Shown: positions 7,131-16,426 of the stretch, piece after piece
Numbering within the stretch: the stretch's first letter is position 1
Layout of the letters: each line of letters starts with the position of its first letter
Assembly (NCBI RefSeq): GCF_900102635.1
Contig: NZ_FMZQ01000013.1
Coordinates: 124,001-188,000, forward strand
Reading direction: 5' to 3'
Length of the DNA stretch: 64,000 nt
Source: Ectopseudomonas chengduensis
Lineage (GTDB): Bacteria; Pseudomonadota; Gammaproteobacteria; Pseudomonadales; Pseudomonadaceae
The notes under the pieces: generated by a model
What the model saw: only the letters and a program-made list of their open reading frames with translations
What the model was told of the DNA's origin: nothing
Databases searched by the model: none
Made by a program: the position numbers and the translations under genes

Positions 7131-8645
7131 ATGCTCGAACAGTACGTGAAGAAGATCCTCACCTCGCGCGTTTATGACGTCGCGGTGGAAACCCCGCTGC
7201 AACCCGCCCGCCAGCTCAGTGAGCGGCTGGGCAGCCAGATTCTGCTCAAGCGCGAGGATCTGCAGCCGGTGTACTCGTTCAAGATTCGCGGCGCCTACAA
7301 CAAGCTGGCGCAACTCTCGGCCGAAGAGCTGGCGCGCGGCGTGGTCACCGCCTCGGCCGGCAACCACGCCCAGGGCCTGGCCCTGGCGGCCAAGCATCTG
7401 GGGGTGAAGGCGACCATCGTCATGCCGCGTACCACGCCTGAGCTGAAGGTGCAGGGCGTGCGCTCGCGGGGCGGCAAGGTGGTGCTGCACGGCGACGCCT
7501 TCCCCGAGGCGCTGGCGCATTCGCTGAAGCTGGTGGAAGAGAAGGGCTACACCTATATCCACCCCTACGACGACCCACTGGTGATCGCCGGCCAGGGCAC
7601 CGTGGCCATGGAAGTGCTGCGTCAGCACCAGGGGCATATCGATGCCATCTTCGTGCCGGTCGGTGGCGGTGGCCTGATCGCCGGCATCGCCGCGTACGTG
7701 AAATACCTGCGCCCGGAAATCAAGGTGATCGGCGTCGAGCCAGACGACTCCAACTGCCTGCAGCAGGCGATGGCGGCGGGCGAGCGCGTGGTGCTACCGA
7801 TGGTCGGGCTGTTCGCCGACGGCGTGGCAGTGGCGCAGATCGGCCAGCACACCTTCGATATCTGCAAGGATCACGTCGATGAAGTGATCACCGTCAGCAC
7901 CGACGAAATCTGTGCGGCAATCAAGGACATCTACGACGATACCCGTTCGATCACCGAGCCGGCCGGCGCGCTGGCCGTGGCCGGGATCAAGAAGTACGTC
8001 GAGCGTCAGGGCGCCAACGGCGAAGTGCTGGTGGGTATCGATTCCGGCGCCAACGTCAACTTCGACCGCCTGCGCCACGTTGCTGAGCGCGCCGAGCTGG
8101 GCGAGAAGCGCGAAGCGATCATCGCCGTGACCATCCCCGAACAGCCGGGTAGCTTCAAGGCCTTCTGCGAGGCGGTGGGCAAGCGCCAGATCACCGAGTT
8201 CAACTATCGCTATCACACTGACCGCGAAGCGCACATCTTCGTCGGCGTGCAGACCCATCCGGAGAATGACCCGCGCCAGGCGTTGGTCGAGGGCCTGCGT
8301 GCGCAGGGCTTCCCGGTGCTGGACCTGACCGATAACGAACTGGCCAAATTGCATATCCGCCATATGGTCGGTGGTCATGCCGCTGGTGTCGGTAACGAGA
8401 TGGTGCTGCGCTTCGAATTCCCCGAGCGGCCGGGCGCGCTGTTCAACTTCCTGCAGAAACTGGGCGGGCGCTGGAATATCTCGATGTTCCATTACCGCAA
8501 TCACGGTGCTGCCGATGGCCGCGTACTGGCGGCGCTGCAGGTGCCTGAAGATGAACGCCATCTGGTGCCGACGGCGCTGGATGCCATCGGTTATCCCTAC
8601 TGGGATGAAAGCGACAACCCGGCTTATCGCCTGTTTCTGGGTTGA
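7131..8645 (+). CDS. ilvA: Threonine ammonia-lyase, biosynthetic
   Basis: The 504-residue PLP enzyme deaminates L-threonine to 2-oxobutanoate, the first step of isoleucine synthesis. The PLP lysine is K51 in SFKIRGAYNKL, and the phosphate-binding loop is GGGGLIAG. The C-terminus carries two ACT-like regulatory domains (EQPGSFKAFCEAVG and ERPGALFNFLQKLG), the form that gives isoleucine feedback control. The length is close to E. coli IlvA (514). Expression may be divergent from rpiA; I see no leader peptide or attenuator in the 159-bp gap. Confidence 0.97.
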   Translation: MLEQYVKKILTSRVYDVAVETPLQPARQLSERLGSQILLKREDLQPVYSFKIRGAYNKLAQLSAEELARGVVTASAGNHAQGLALAAKHLGVKATIVMPRTTPELKVQGVRSRGGKVVLHGDAFPEALAHSLKLVEEKGYTYIHPYDDPLVIAGQGTVAMEVLRQHQGHIDAIFVPVGGGGLIAGIAAYVKYLRPEIKVIGVEPDDSNCLQQAMAAGERVVLPMVGLFADGVAVAQIGQHTFDICKDHVDEVITVSTDEICAAIKDIYDDTRSITEPAGALAVAGIKKYVERQGANGEVLVGIDSGANVNFDRLRHVAERAELGEKREAIIAVTIPEQPGSFKAFCEAVGKRQITEFNYRYHTDREAHIFVGVQTHPENDPRQALVEGLRAQGFPVLDLTDNELAKLHIRHMVGGHAAGVGNEMVLRFEFPERPGALFNFLQKLGGRWNISMFHYRNHGAADGRVLAALQVPEDERHLVPTALDAIGYPYWDESDNPAYRLFLG

Positions 8646-8660
8646 AAGCTGCCTTCGAAC

Positions 8661-8687
8661 CGTAGGGCGGGTTACACCCGCCCTACG
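8661..8687. repeat. REP palindrome (GTAGGGCGGGT class)
   Basis: CGTAGGGCGGGT and ACCCGCCCTACG form perfect 12-bp arms around TAC, between ilvA and the next gene. It is the same class as 37961-38015. It could act as an mRNA 3' hairpin for ilvA. Confidence 0.85.
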
Positions 8688-8716
8688 TAATCGCCTGATA
8701 ACCAAGGAAGCCCCTG

Positions 8717-9157
8717 ATGGAACACTATCTGCTGGTCCGTATTCTCCACAGCGCCCCGGGCGTGTTGCTGCTGCTCGGCCTGATCGCCCATGGCGTCATG
8801 CTGTTCAAGGCGCAGCGCGGTGGAGATGCGACGGTGCTGGCGCGCAAGCTGCGCGTGACCCTGCTGTTCAGCTTCCCGGCATTCGCCGTGCTGGCGCTGA
8901 GCCTGCCGGTTACCGGCTACTGGCTGGTGGACACCGCCGGCTGGCCGCTGGGACAGACCTGGCTGCTGCTGGGCAGCATTCTCTATGCGCTGATGATGCT
9001 GCTCGGTTTGCTGCTGGCCGGTCGTCTGGCGGTCTGGCGTGCCCTGGGTGATGCACCGGCGTCGACTTCGCTGAAGCGTCTGTGCCTGATCTATGCCGGG
9101 CTGATTCTGGTACTGCTGATCGCCATCATGGCGCTGATGGGCGCCAAGCCGGTCTAA
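8717..9157 (+). CDS. Four-helix integral membrane protein, DUF2269-like
   Basis: The 146-residue protein has four hydrophobic segments, near residues 14-30, 48-68, 78-104 and 122-143. The N-terminus has the form LVRILHSAPGVLLLLG, which resembles DUF2269 membrane proteins of unknown function (for example the 'ILH..G' motif with a possible membrane histidine). The start ATG at 8717 follows AAGGAAG. It may be read through from ilvA past the palindrome at 8661. The family assignment is from memory of the pattern and is moderate. Confidence 0.7.
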   Translation: MEHYLLVRILHSAPGVLLLLGLIAHGVMLFKAQRGGDATVLARKLRVTLLFSFPAFAVLALSLPVTGYWLVDTAGWPLGQTWLLLGSILYALMMLLGLLLAGRLAVWRALGDAPASTSLKRLCLIYAGLILVLLIAIMALMGAKPV

Positions 9158-9160
9158 GCA

Positions 9161-9306
9161 GATCGGCGGGCTGCTCGCTTCGCTCGCGAGACCGCCCTAC
9201 GTTTTACCGGCTGCGCCTGCTTTTCGCCTGTAGGAGCGGCTGGGCGGCATTCCGCTTCAGCCGCGATTGCCGCTATGAAAGGTTTCGCGGCTGAAGCCGC
9301 TCCTAC
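9161..9306. repeat. REP-type repeats downstream of the DUF2269-like gene
   Basis: A GGCGGGCTGCTCGC...GACCGCCCTACG element lies at 9161-9201. A second pair at 9230-9306 starts GTAGGAGCGGC and ends GCGGCTGAAGCCGCTCCTAC. They lie between convergent genes and could act as bidirectional 3' ends. Confidence 0.8.
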
Positions 9307-9329
9307 GCCACCCCGGTGACATCGCACAC

Positions 9330-9983
9330 TCAGCGCAGCGAAATCACCGGCCAGCCGCGTTCGGTGGCGGTGGCGCGCAGCACCTCGTCCGGGTCGACCG
9401 CCACCGGGTTGGCCACGGCCTCCAGCAGCGGCAGGTCATTGCACGAGTCGCTGTAGAAGTAGGCGCCATCGAGGTTGTACCCCGTTTCTGCCAGCCATTC
9501 GTTCAAGCGGGTCACTTTGCCGCCCTGGTAGCACGGCGTGCCGGTGATCTGCCCGGTATAGCGGCCGTCCTGCATACCGCATTCGGTGGCGATCAACGTC
9601 TCCACACCCAGGCGCTCGGCGATGGGCGCGGTGACGAAGCGGTTGGTGGCGGTGATGATCACCAGCTTGTCGCCAGCGGCACGATGTTCGGCCAGCAGTG
9701 CCTCGCCCTTGGCCAGGATGATCGGCTCGATCACCTCGGCCATGAACTCGCGGTGCCACTGCGCCAGTTGCGCCATGTCGTGGCGGCCGAACATGGCCTG
9801 GCTGAAATTCTGATAAGCCACCACATCCAGCTTGCCGGCGCAGTAATCGGCATAGAAGGCATCGTTGCGCGCCAGGTACTCGGCCGCGTCGACCAGGCCG
9901 CGCTGGCAGACGAATTCGCCCCAGCTGTGATCGCTGTCGCCAGCCAGCAGGGTGTTGTCGAGATCGAAAAGGGCCAAGCGCAC
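9330..9983 (-). CDS. HAD-superfamily (subfamily IB) phosphatase
   Basis: The 217-residue hydrolase has HAD motif I DLDNTLLAGDSD near residue 6, motif II ITATN, and motifs III/IV in YFYSDSCNDLPLLEAV, the set used by phosphoserine phosphatase-like enzymes of subfamily IB. The substrate is not predictable from sequence; histidinol-phosphate and phosphoserine are both known for relatives. It is divergent from rppH across 144 bp, an arrangement also found in P. aeruginosa. Confidence 0.88.
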   Translation of the reverse strand: MRLALFDLDNTLLAGDSDHSWGEFVCQRGLVDAAEYLARNDAFYADYCAGKLDVVAYQNFSQAMFGRHDMAQLAQWHREFMAEVIEPIILAKGEALLAEHRAAGDKLVIITATNRFVTAPIAERLGVETLIATECGMQDGRYTGQITGTPCYQGGKVTRLNEWLAETGYNLDGAYFYSDSCNDLPLLEAVANPVAVDPDEVLRATATERGWPVISLR

Positions 9984-10127
9984 GGTTCGTTACCTGTTCT
10001 GTAGAAAGGGAAGGCGCGCCAGAATAGCCGCTTTGCCAGGGCTTTCAAACAGCGCCTAAACCCGCGTTGCTGCTGTCGCCGGCTTTGTGGAACAATGCCG
10101 GAACTTGCGTGTACGAGGTTGCTTGCC

Positions 10128-10607
10128 GTGATCGATTCTGATGGTTTCCGCCCGAATGTCGGCATCATCCTGACCAATGATGTCGGCCAGGTGCTCTGGG
10201 CCAGGCGTATCAACCAGGATGCGTGGCAGTTTCCCCAGGGTGGCATCAATGATCGTGAATCGCCGATCGATGCGCTTTACCGTGAACTGAATGAAGAGGT
10301 CGGGCTCGAAGAGCAGGATGTGAAGATCCTCGCCTGCACCCGCGGCTGGTTGCGTTATCGTTTGCCGCAGCGTCTGGTGCGCACGCACAGTCAGCCGCTG
10401 TGCATCGGGCAGAAGCAGAAGTGGTTTCTGCTGCGCCTGACGGGGGCTGAAGACCGTGTGCGCATGGACCTGACCGGCAAGCCCGAATTCGATGGCTGGC
10501 GCTGGGTCAGTTACTGGTACCCGCTGGGTCAGGTGGTCACATTCAAACGCGAGGTCTACCGCCGCGCGCTCAAGGAACTCGCCCCGCGCCTGATAGTGCG
10601 CGACTGA
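10128..10607 (+). CDS. rppH: RNA pyrophosphohydrolase RppH
   Basis: The 159-residue Nudix hydrolase removes pyrophosphate from triphosphorylated mRNA 5' ends and so starts RNase E-dependent decay. The Nudix box runs GGINDRESPIDALYRELNEEVGL in context, with the key REL-EE-G residues present. I chose GTG 10128 because it gives MIDSDGFRPNVGIIL, the conserved N-terminus and length; an upstream ATG at 10095 would add 11 unconserved residues. ptsP follows after 18 bp in the same direction. Confidence 0.95.
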   Translation: MIDSDGFRPNVGIILTNDVGQVLWARRINQDAWQFPQGGINDRESPIDALYRELNEEVGLEEQDVKILACTRGWLRYRLPQRLVRTHSQPLCIGQKQKWFLLRLTGAEDRVRMDLTGKPEFDGWRWVSYWYPLGQVVTFKREVYRRALKELAPRLIVRD

Positions 10608-10625
10608 TACGGACCCCAATCGAGC

Positions 10626-12905
10626 ATGCTCAATACGCTGCGCAAGATCGTCCAGGAAGTAAACGCCGCCAAGGATCTCAAGGCGGCGCTGTCGATCATC
10701 GTGCAGCGAGTCAAGGAAGCGATGGGCAGCCAGGTCTGCTCGGTCTACCTGCTCGATGCGGAAACCAATCGTTTCGTGTTGATGGCCACCAACGGCCTCA
10801 ACAAGCGCTCCATCGGCAAGGTCAGCATGGCCCCCAGCGAGGGCCTGGTCGGCCTGGTCGGTAGCCGTGAAGAGCCGCTTAACCTCGAAGACGCCGCCAG
10901 TCACCCCCGCTACCGCTATTTCGCCGAGACTGGCGAGGAGCGCTACGCCTCCTTCCTTGGTGCACCGATCATCCACCACCGCCGGGTGATGGGCGTTCTG
11001 GTGGTGCAGCAGAAGGAACGCCGCCAGTTCGACGAGGGCGAGGAAGCTTTTCTGGTCACCATGAGCGCGCAGCTCGCTGGCGTTATCGCCCATGCCGAGG
11101 CAACCGGCTCGATTCGCGGTCTGGGGCGCCAGGGCAAAGGCGTGCAGGAGGCCAAGTTCGTCGGCGTGCCGGGTGCACCGGGGGCAGCGGTCGGTACCGC
11201 TGTCGTGGTGCTGCCCCCGGCCGATCTCAATGTAGTTCCAGACCGCAGCGTCGATGACATCACGGCGGAGCTGGAGCTGTTCGACAAGGCGCTCGGCTGG
11301 GTACGCGAGGACATGCAGGAGCTGTCCGAGAAACTCGCCACTCAGCTGCGCAAGGAAGAGCGCGCGCTGTTCGACGTCTACCTGATGATGCTCGAGGATG
11401 CTGCGCTGGGTAACGAGGTGCGCAAGGTCATCCGTACCGGCCAATGGGCGCAGGGCGCCTTGCGCCAGGTAGTGCTCGACCACGTCAATCGCTTCGAACT
11501 GATGGACGATGCCTATCTGCGTGAGCGCGCCAGCGATGTGCGCGACCTCGGTCGGCGCCTGCTCGCCTACCTGCAGGAAGAACGCAAGACCACGCTGGTC
11601 TATCCGGATAACACCATCCTGGTCAGCGAGGAGCTGTCGCCGGCGATGCTCGGCGAAGTGCCGGAAGGCAAGCTGGTCGGTCTGATCTCGGTGACCGGCT
11701 CGGGTAACTCCCATGTGGCGATTTTCGCCCGCGCCATGGGCATTCCCACGGTGATGGGTGTGGTCGATCTGCCGTATTCGAAGATCGACGGCATCAAGCT
11801 GATTGTCGACGGCTACCATGGCGAAGTTTTCACCAACCCCAGCGAGCTGCTGAGCAAGCAGTACGCTGAGGTTGTCGAGGAGGAGCGCCAGCTCACCGAA
11901 GGGCTCGATGCTCTGCGCGCGCTGCCCTGCGAGACCCTCGACGGCCACCGTATGCCGCTGTGGGTCAACACCGGCCTGCTCGCCGATGTTGCACGTGCCC
12001 AGCAGCGCGGCGCCGAGGGCGTCGGCCTGTACCGTACCGAAGTGCCGTTCATGGTCAACGAGCGCTTTCCCAGCGAGAAGGAGCAACTGGCCACCTATCG
12101 CGAGCAGTTGCAGGCCTTCCACCCGCTGCCGGTGACCATGCGCACCCTGGATATCGGCGGCGACAAGTCGCTGTCCTACTTCCCGATCAAGGAAGAGAAC
12201 CCCTTCCTGGGCTGGCGCGGCATTCGCGTGACCCTCGATCACCCGGAAATCTTCCTGGTGCAGACCCGCGCCATGCTCAAGGCCAGCGAGGGGCTGAACA
12301 ACCTGCGCATCCTGTTGCCGATGATTTCCGGCACGCAGGAGCTGGAAGAGGCGCTGCACTTGATCCACCGCGCCTGGGGCGAGGTGCGTGACGAGGGTAC
12401 CGATGTGCCACTGCCGCCTATCGGCGTGATGATCGAGATCCCGGCAGCCGTTTATCAGACCCGCGAACTGGCGCGCCAGGTCGATTTCCTCTCGGTCGGC
12501 TCCAACGACCTGACCCAATACCTGCTGGCGGTCGACCGCAACAACCCGCGTGTGGCGGATCTCTACGATTTCCTCCACCCGGCGGTGCTGCAGGCCTTAC
12601 AGAAAGTGGTCAACGACGCGCATCTCGAAGGCAAACCAGTGAGCATCTGCGGTGAGATGGCCGGCGATCCGGCGGCTGCCGTGTTGTTGCTGGCGATGGG
12701 CTTCGATTCGCTGTCGATGAACGCCACCAACCTGCCCAAGGTGAAATGGTTGCTGCGTCAGGTCACCCAGAGCAAGGCCACGGAACTGCTGGGGCAGGTG
12801 ATGACCATGGACAACCCGCACCTGATCTACAGCACCCTGCACCTGGCACTGCGCAATCTGGGGCTGGGCCGAGTGATCAACCCAGCCTCCAATATCCAGG
12901 CCTGA
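10626..12905 (+). CDS. ptsP: Phosphoenolpyruvate-protein phosphotransferase PtsP (EI-Ntr)
   Basis: The 759-residue enzyme takes phosphate from PEP and passes it to NPr in the nitrogen-related PTS, a regulatory relay. The N-terminal GAF domain (about residues 1-165) is followed by the EI N-domain with active-site H363 in GSGNSHVAIFARAMGIPTV, then the PEP-binding barrel (DIGGDKSLSYFP, EIPAAV, SVGSNDLTQY, CGEMAGDP). It is co-directional with rppH, 18 bp apart, and probably in one operon, as in other gammaproteobacteria. Confidence 0.97.
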   Translation: MLNTLRKIVQEVNAAKDLKAALSIIVQRVKEAMGSQVCSVYLLDAETNRFVLMATNGLNKRSIGKVSMAPSEGLVGLVGSREEPLNLEDAASHPRYRYFAETGEERYASFLGAPIIHHRRVMGVLVVQQKERRQFDEGEEAFLVTMSAQLAGVIAHAEATGSIRGLGRQGKGVQEAKFVGVPGAPGAAVGTAVVVLPPADLNVVPDRSVDDITAELELFDKALGWVREDMQELSEKLATQLRKEERALFDVYLMMLEDAALGNEVRKVIRTGQWAQGALRQVVLDHVNRFELMDDAYLRERASDVRDLGRRLLAYLQEERKTTLVYPDNTILVSEELSPAMLGEVPEGKLVGLISVTGSGNSHVAIFARAMGIPTVMGVVDLPYSKIDGIKLIVDGYHGEVFTNPSELLSKQYAEVVEEERQLTEGLDALRALPCETLDGHRMPLWVNTGLLADVARAQQRGAEGVGLYRTEVPFMVNERFPSEKEQLATYREQLQAFHPLPVTMRTLDIGGDKSLSYFPIKEENPFLGWRGIRVTLDHPEIFLVQTRAMLKASEGLNNLRILLPMISGTQELEEALHLIHRAWGEVRDEGTDVPLPPIGVMIEIPAAVYQTRELARQVDFLSVGSNDLTQYLLAVDRNNPRVADLYDFLHPAVLQALQKVVNDAHLEGKPVSICGEMAGDPAAAVLLLAMGFDSLSMNATNLPKVKWLLRQVTQSKATELLGQVMTMDNPHLIYSTLHLALRNLGLGRVINPASNIQA

Positions 12906-12913
12906 AACGCTGC

Positions 12914-12972
12914 GTAGTCCGGATGCAATCCGGGGAAGATTTGTACGGTGTTCCCGGACTGCGTCCGGGCTA
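12914..12972. repeat. REP-type inverted pair (GTAGCCCGGAT class) overlapping the NRDE gene end
   Basis: GTAGTCCGGATGCAATCCGGGG pairs imperfectly with a CCCGGACTGCGTCCGGGCTAC half ending at 12972. The outer GTAG of the right half supplies the TAG stop codon of the NRDE gene on the minus strand. Confidence 0.85.
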
Positions 12973-13713
12973 CCGACGTAAGACGACCTCGTCGAGTACG
13001 GTGCTATGTGGGCCGAAGCTGCGCTCGGTGATGCTCCAGCCGCCATTCTGTTTGAGGTTCAGCACCGTGCTGGCGCGAGTGCCGTAGGTGGCGCTGGCGA
13101 TGAACACGCTCGACAGCAGGCGCTCCGTGGCCAGTCCTACGCCAGTGTCCGGCAGCAGGTGATCGGCTGGCTGGCTGCTGTCGCTCAGCATCTCAAGCAA
13201 GTCTTCATCCACCCCATCGATGCGTTCACTCAACGCATCTCTGGCGCGCAGCAGCTTCGGCCAGGGCGTGTCGAGGCTGGCGTTGGACAGGCCATATATG
13301 CCGCTCTCTAGTTGCCTGGGCTGTCCTTCCTGAGAATTGAAATGCCAGAGCTGTTGAGCATCGCCAACCAGCAGATTGAAGCCGGCATATTCGGTGGCAT
13401 CGCGCATGATCCTGTCGAGATAGGCCGGCGCCGACTCCTGACCCAGCAGGTAGTCGGCTGTCAGCGCGCCGCGTGAACGCGTGCCAGCTTTTTGCCTGGG
13501 ATCGCGGATGTTGGTCAGCGCTGCGAAGCGGCCTTGCGCGGTAACGCCGAGCCAGGTACCCCCAGCTTGCAGATCGCGACCGGCGAATACGCCAGGTGCA
13601 TCCGGCCATTCACTCAATGCGGCGCTGGGGCGCGCGTAGAACTCGTCGCGATTGGCCGCCAGGCGCAGCACCGTCGGGCTTTCGGGCTGCCAGGCGAAGA
13701 CGATCAGGCACAT
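12970..13713 (-). CDS. NRDE-family (TANGO2-like) protein
   Basis: The 247-residue protein begins MCLIVFAW and contains LAANRDEFYARP, the NRDE signature that names the family, and GTWLGVTAQGRFAALTN. The cysteine at position 2 fits an N-terminal-nucleophile-like fold. The cellular role is unsettled; eukaryotic TANGO2 is linked to heme and lipid metabolism. ATG 13713 is preferred over 13719 because AGGAGG then lies 7 bases upstream rather than adjoining it, and because it puts Cys at position 2. Its TAG stop lies in a REP element. Confidence 0.9.
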   Translation of the reverse strand: MCLIVFAWQPESPTVLRLAANRDEFYARPSAALSEWPDAPGVFAGRDLQAGGTWLGVTAQGRFAALTNIRDPRQKAGTRSRGALTADYLLGQESAPAYLDRIMRDATEYAGFNLLVGDAQQLWHFNSQEGQPRQLESGIYGLSNASLDTPWPKLLRARDALSERIDGVDEDLLEMLSDSSQPADHLLPDTGVGLATERLLSSVFIASATYGTRASTVLNLKQNGGWSITERSFGPHSTVLDEVVLRR

Positions 13714-13841
13714 GCGCATTCCTCCTATGGCGGAGTCTGGCAGGCTAGCGAGCTCAGCCAGGGGCGGCAACCGTTCCGTCGATCCGTGTGCCGTTGAGGA
13801 GGCATTTCCGCTACCATGCCGCTTTGTTTTTGGGGGTGTCT

Positions 13842-14624
13842 ATGGAGCTGCTGCTCTACCTGGTACTGGGCTCGGCTGCCGGTGTGCTGGCTGGCCTGTT
13901 CGGCGTGGGCGGTGGTCTGATCATCGTGCCGGTGCTGGTGCTGAGCTTCACCGCACAGGGTCTGGCAACGGAAATCCTCACTCACCTGGCAGTGGGCACT
14001 TCCCTGGCGACGATCATCTTTACCTCGATCAACTCGCTGCTCGAGCATCACCGCAAGGGCGCGGTACGCTGGCCGCTGTTTCGCTGGCTGACTCTGGGTA
14101 TCCTGCTGGGTGCAGCGCTGGGGGCGCTAACCGCAGCGCTGATCCAGGGGCCTTGGTTGCAGAAGATCATCGGTACCTTCGCCATCATCGTTGCTGCGCA
14201 GATGGCGCTGGACCTGAAACCCAAGGCCAGTCGCGGTGTCCCAGGCAAGCCGACGCTGACGGTAGCCGGCGGGGTGATCGGTTGGGCGTCGGCGATCTTC
14301 GGCATTGGCGGTGGTTCGCTGACCGTGCCCTTTCTGGTCTGGCGCAGCGTGCCGATCCAGCAGGCGGTAGCGACCTCGGCGGCCTGTGGCTTGCCGATCG
14401 CCATTGCCGGTGCGCTGAGTTTCATGTTTACCGGCTGGGGGAATCCGAATCTGCCGCCATGGAGCGTCGGTTTCGTCTATCTCCCGGCATTGCTGGGCAT
14501 CGCCGTGACCAGCATGTTCTTTGCCCGTTTTGGTGCGCGCCTGGCTCATCGCCTGTCGCCACTGTTGCTCAAGCGTCTTTTCGCCTTGCTGCTGTTCAGC
14601 GTGGGCCTGAGTTTTTTCATTTAA
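13842..14624 (+). CDS. TSUP (TauE/SafE) family membrane transporter
   Basis: The 260-residue protein has about eight transmembrane segments in two related halves, with GLFGVGGGLIIVPVL in the first and FGIGGGSLTVPFL in the second, the duplicated TauE/SafE signature. Members export sulfite, sulfoacetate or related organosulfur anions; the substrate here is unknown. ATG 13842 follows GGGGGTG and gives a hydrophobic N-terminus; the longer in-frame start at 13788 adds charged residues with no ribosome-binding site. lgt follows after 10 bp. Confidence 0.9.
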   Translation: MELLLYLVLGSAAGVLAGLFGVGGGLIIVPVLVLSFTAQGLATEILTHLAVGTSLATIIFTSINSLLEHHRKGAVRWPLFRWLTLGILLGAALGALTAALIQGPWLQKIIGTFAIIVAAQMALDLKPKASRGVPGKPTLTVAGGVIGWASAIFGIGGGSLTVPFLVWRSVPIQQAVATSAACGLPIAIAGALSFMFTGWGNPNLPPWSVGFVYLPALLGIAVTSMFFARFGARLAHRLSPLLLKRLFALLLFSVGLSFFI

Positions 14625-14634
14625 GGAGTCCTGG

Positions 14635-15435
14635 ATGCTGCCTTATCCGCAGATCGACCCGGTGGCCATCGCCCTCGGTCCCCTGAAAATCCACTGGTAC
14701 GGTCTGATGTACCTGGTCGGCATCGGTGGTGCCTGGTGGCTGGCCTCGCGCCGGCTGGAGCGTTTCGATGCTACCTGGACCAAGGACAAGCTGTCCGACC
14801 TGGTGTTCTGGGTGGCCATGGGGGTGATTCTCGGTGGCCGTCTGGGCTACGTGTTCTTCTATGACTTTGCCGCCTATATCGCCGAGCCGGCGAAGATCCT
14901 GCGAGTCTGGGAGGGCGGCATGTCCTTCCACGGCGGGCTGATCGGGGTGATGCTGGCGACCTGGTGGTTCGGCAAGCGCAACGGCAAGAGCTTCTTCGAG
15001 CTGATGGACTTCATCGCGCCACTGGTGCCGATCGGGCTGGGCGCCGGGCGCATCGGCAACTTCATCAATGCCGAGCTGTGGGGCAAGGCCACCGATGTGC
15101 CCTGGGCGATGGTCTTCCCCACCGACCCTGAGCAACTGGCGCGCCATCCGTCGCAGCTGTATCAGTTCGCCCTGGAGGGCGTGGCGCTGTTCACCATCCT
15201 CTGGTTCTATTCGCGTAAACCGCGCCCCACCATGGCGGTGTCCGGTATGTTCGCCGCGTGCTACGGGGTGTTCCGCTTCATCGTCGAGTTCGTTCGTGTG
15301 CCGGACGCCCAGCTGGGCTACCTGGCCTGGGGCTGGCTGACCATGGGCCAGATTCTCTGCCTGCCGATGATCCTCGGCGGTATCGGCCTGATCGCCTACG
15401 CCTACAAGCGCCAGCCCGTACAAGGAGCCGTCTGA
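14635..15435 (+). CDS. lgt: Prolipoprotein diacylglyceryl transferase
   Basis: The 266-residue inner-membrane enzyme moves diacylglycerol from phosphatidylglycerol onto the lipobox cysteine of prolipoproteins. It has the conserved IHWYGLMYL start, GGRLGYVFFYD, SFHGGLIGV and GAGRIGNFINAELWG segments. The stop TGA overlaps the thyA ATG by one base (TGATG), which points to translational coupling. GGAG lies just ahead of its own ATG. Confidence 0.97.
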   Translation: MLPYPQIDPVAIALGPLKIHWYGLMYLVGIGGAWWLASRRLERFDATWTKDKLSDLVFWVAMGVILGGRLGYVFFYDFAAYIAEPAKILRVWEGGMSFHGGLIGVMLATWWFGKRNGKSFFELMDFIAPLVPIGLGAGRIGNFINAELWGKATDVPWAMVFPTDPEQLARHPSQLYQFALEGVALFTILWFYSRKPRPTMAVSGMFAACYGVFRFIVEFVRVPDAQLGYLAWGWLTMGQILCLPMILGGIGLIAYAYKRQPVQGAV

Positions 15436-16229
15436 TGAAACAGTACCTCGACCTGATGCGTCACGTGCGCGAGCACGGCACCTTCAAGGAAGACCGCACC
15501 GGTACCGGCACCTACAGCGTGTTCGGCTACCAGATGCGCTTCGACCTGGCCGCTGGATTCCCCATTGTCACCACCAAGAAGTGTCACCTGCGCTCGATCA
15601 TCCACGAGCTGCTGTGGTTCCTGCAGGGCGACACCAATATCCGTTATCTGAAGGAAAATGGTGTATCCATCTGGGACGAGTGGGCCGACGAGAACGGCGA
15701 CCTCGGCCCGGTCTACGGCTACCAGTGGCGCAGCTGGCCGGCGCCCAATGGCGAGTCCATCGACCAGATCGCCAAGCTGATCGAAATGATCAGGAAGAAC
15801 CCGGATTCGCGCCGCCTGATCGTCTCGGCCTGGAACCCGGCGCTGGTCGAGCAGATGGCCCTGCCACCGTGTCATGCGCTGTTCCAGTTCTACGTCGCTG
15901 ACGGCAAGCTCTCCTGCCAGCTCTATCAGCGTTCGGCAGACATCTTCCTCGGCGTGCCTTTCAACATCGCCAGCTACGCGCTGCTGACGCTTATGGTGGC
16001 GCAGGTGTGCAACCTGCAGCCGGGCGAGTTCATCTGGACCGGTGGCGACTGCCACCTGTACGCCAACCACATCGAGCAAACTGATCTGCAACTGACCCGC
16101 CAGCCGCTGCCGCTGCCGACCATGAAGCTCAACCCCGAGGTGAAGGATCTGCTGGCCTTCAAATTCGAGGACTTCGAACTGGTCGGCTACGAAGCGCACC
16201 CGCATATCAAGGCGCCGGTGGCAGTGTGA
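15435..16229 (+). CDS. thyA: Thymidylate synthase
   Basis: The 264-residue enzyme methylates dUMP to dTMP with methylene-tetrahydrofolate. Its length equals E. coli ThyA, which puts the nucleophile at C146 in LPPCHALFQF. RTGTGT, SADIFLGVPFN and GDCHLYANH are also present. The start at 15435 overlaps the lgt stop and is preceded by AAGGAG. folA, its partner in the folate cycle, is also in this window at 21260. Confidence 0.98.
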   Translation: MKQYLDLMRHVREHGTFKEDRTGTGTYSVFGYQMRFDLAAGFPIVTTKKCHLRSIIHELLWFLQGDTNIRYLKENGVSIWDEWADENGDLGPVYGYQWRSWPAPNGESIDQIAKLIEMIRKNPDSRRLIVSAWNPALVEQMALPPCHALFQFYVADGKLSCQLYQRSADIFLGVPFNIASYALLTLMVAQVCNLQPGEFIWTGGDCHLYANHIEQTDLQLTRQPLPLPTMKLNPEVKDLLAFKFEDFELVGYEAHPHIKAPVAV

Positions 16230-16249
16230 GATAGAAGTGGGTGGGCTCT

Positions 16250-16366
16250 GGTGGGCTAAAGCGGAGCGCCGCCCGGCCCACCCTACGGTCTGGCAGCGTC
16301 ACGAAGCTCTACTAGGATGTAGGGTGGGCCGGGTGGCGTTTCTTGTAGGGTGGGCTTCAGCCCACC
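16250..16366. repeat. REP cluster (GTAGGGTGGGC class) upstream of the RAYT gene
   Basis: There are three units: GGTGGGCT...CCCACCCTAC at 16250-16286, GTAGGGTGGGCC at 16319, and a compact palindrome GTAGGGTGGGC-TTCAGCCCACC at 16345-16366. They match the units downstream of the transposase gene and those at 23286-23360. Confidence 0.9.
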
Positions 16367-16426
16367 GATTCACCAATCCGTTGCCGCCGGCCCCTTCACC
16401 GACACCCAACAGGCAAAGGACTGCCC

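Noticed and set aside
6972..7637. Long N-terminal extension of rpiA into ilvA
   Set aside because: It would read antisense through ilvA; the family start lies at 6971.
10056..12578. 840-codon open frame on the minus strand opposite rppH-ptsP
   Set aside because: It covers two well-defined genes on the other strand and shows no domain; the length reflects GC-rich codon bias.
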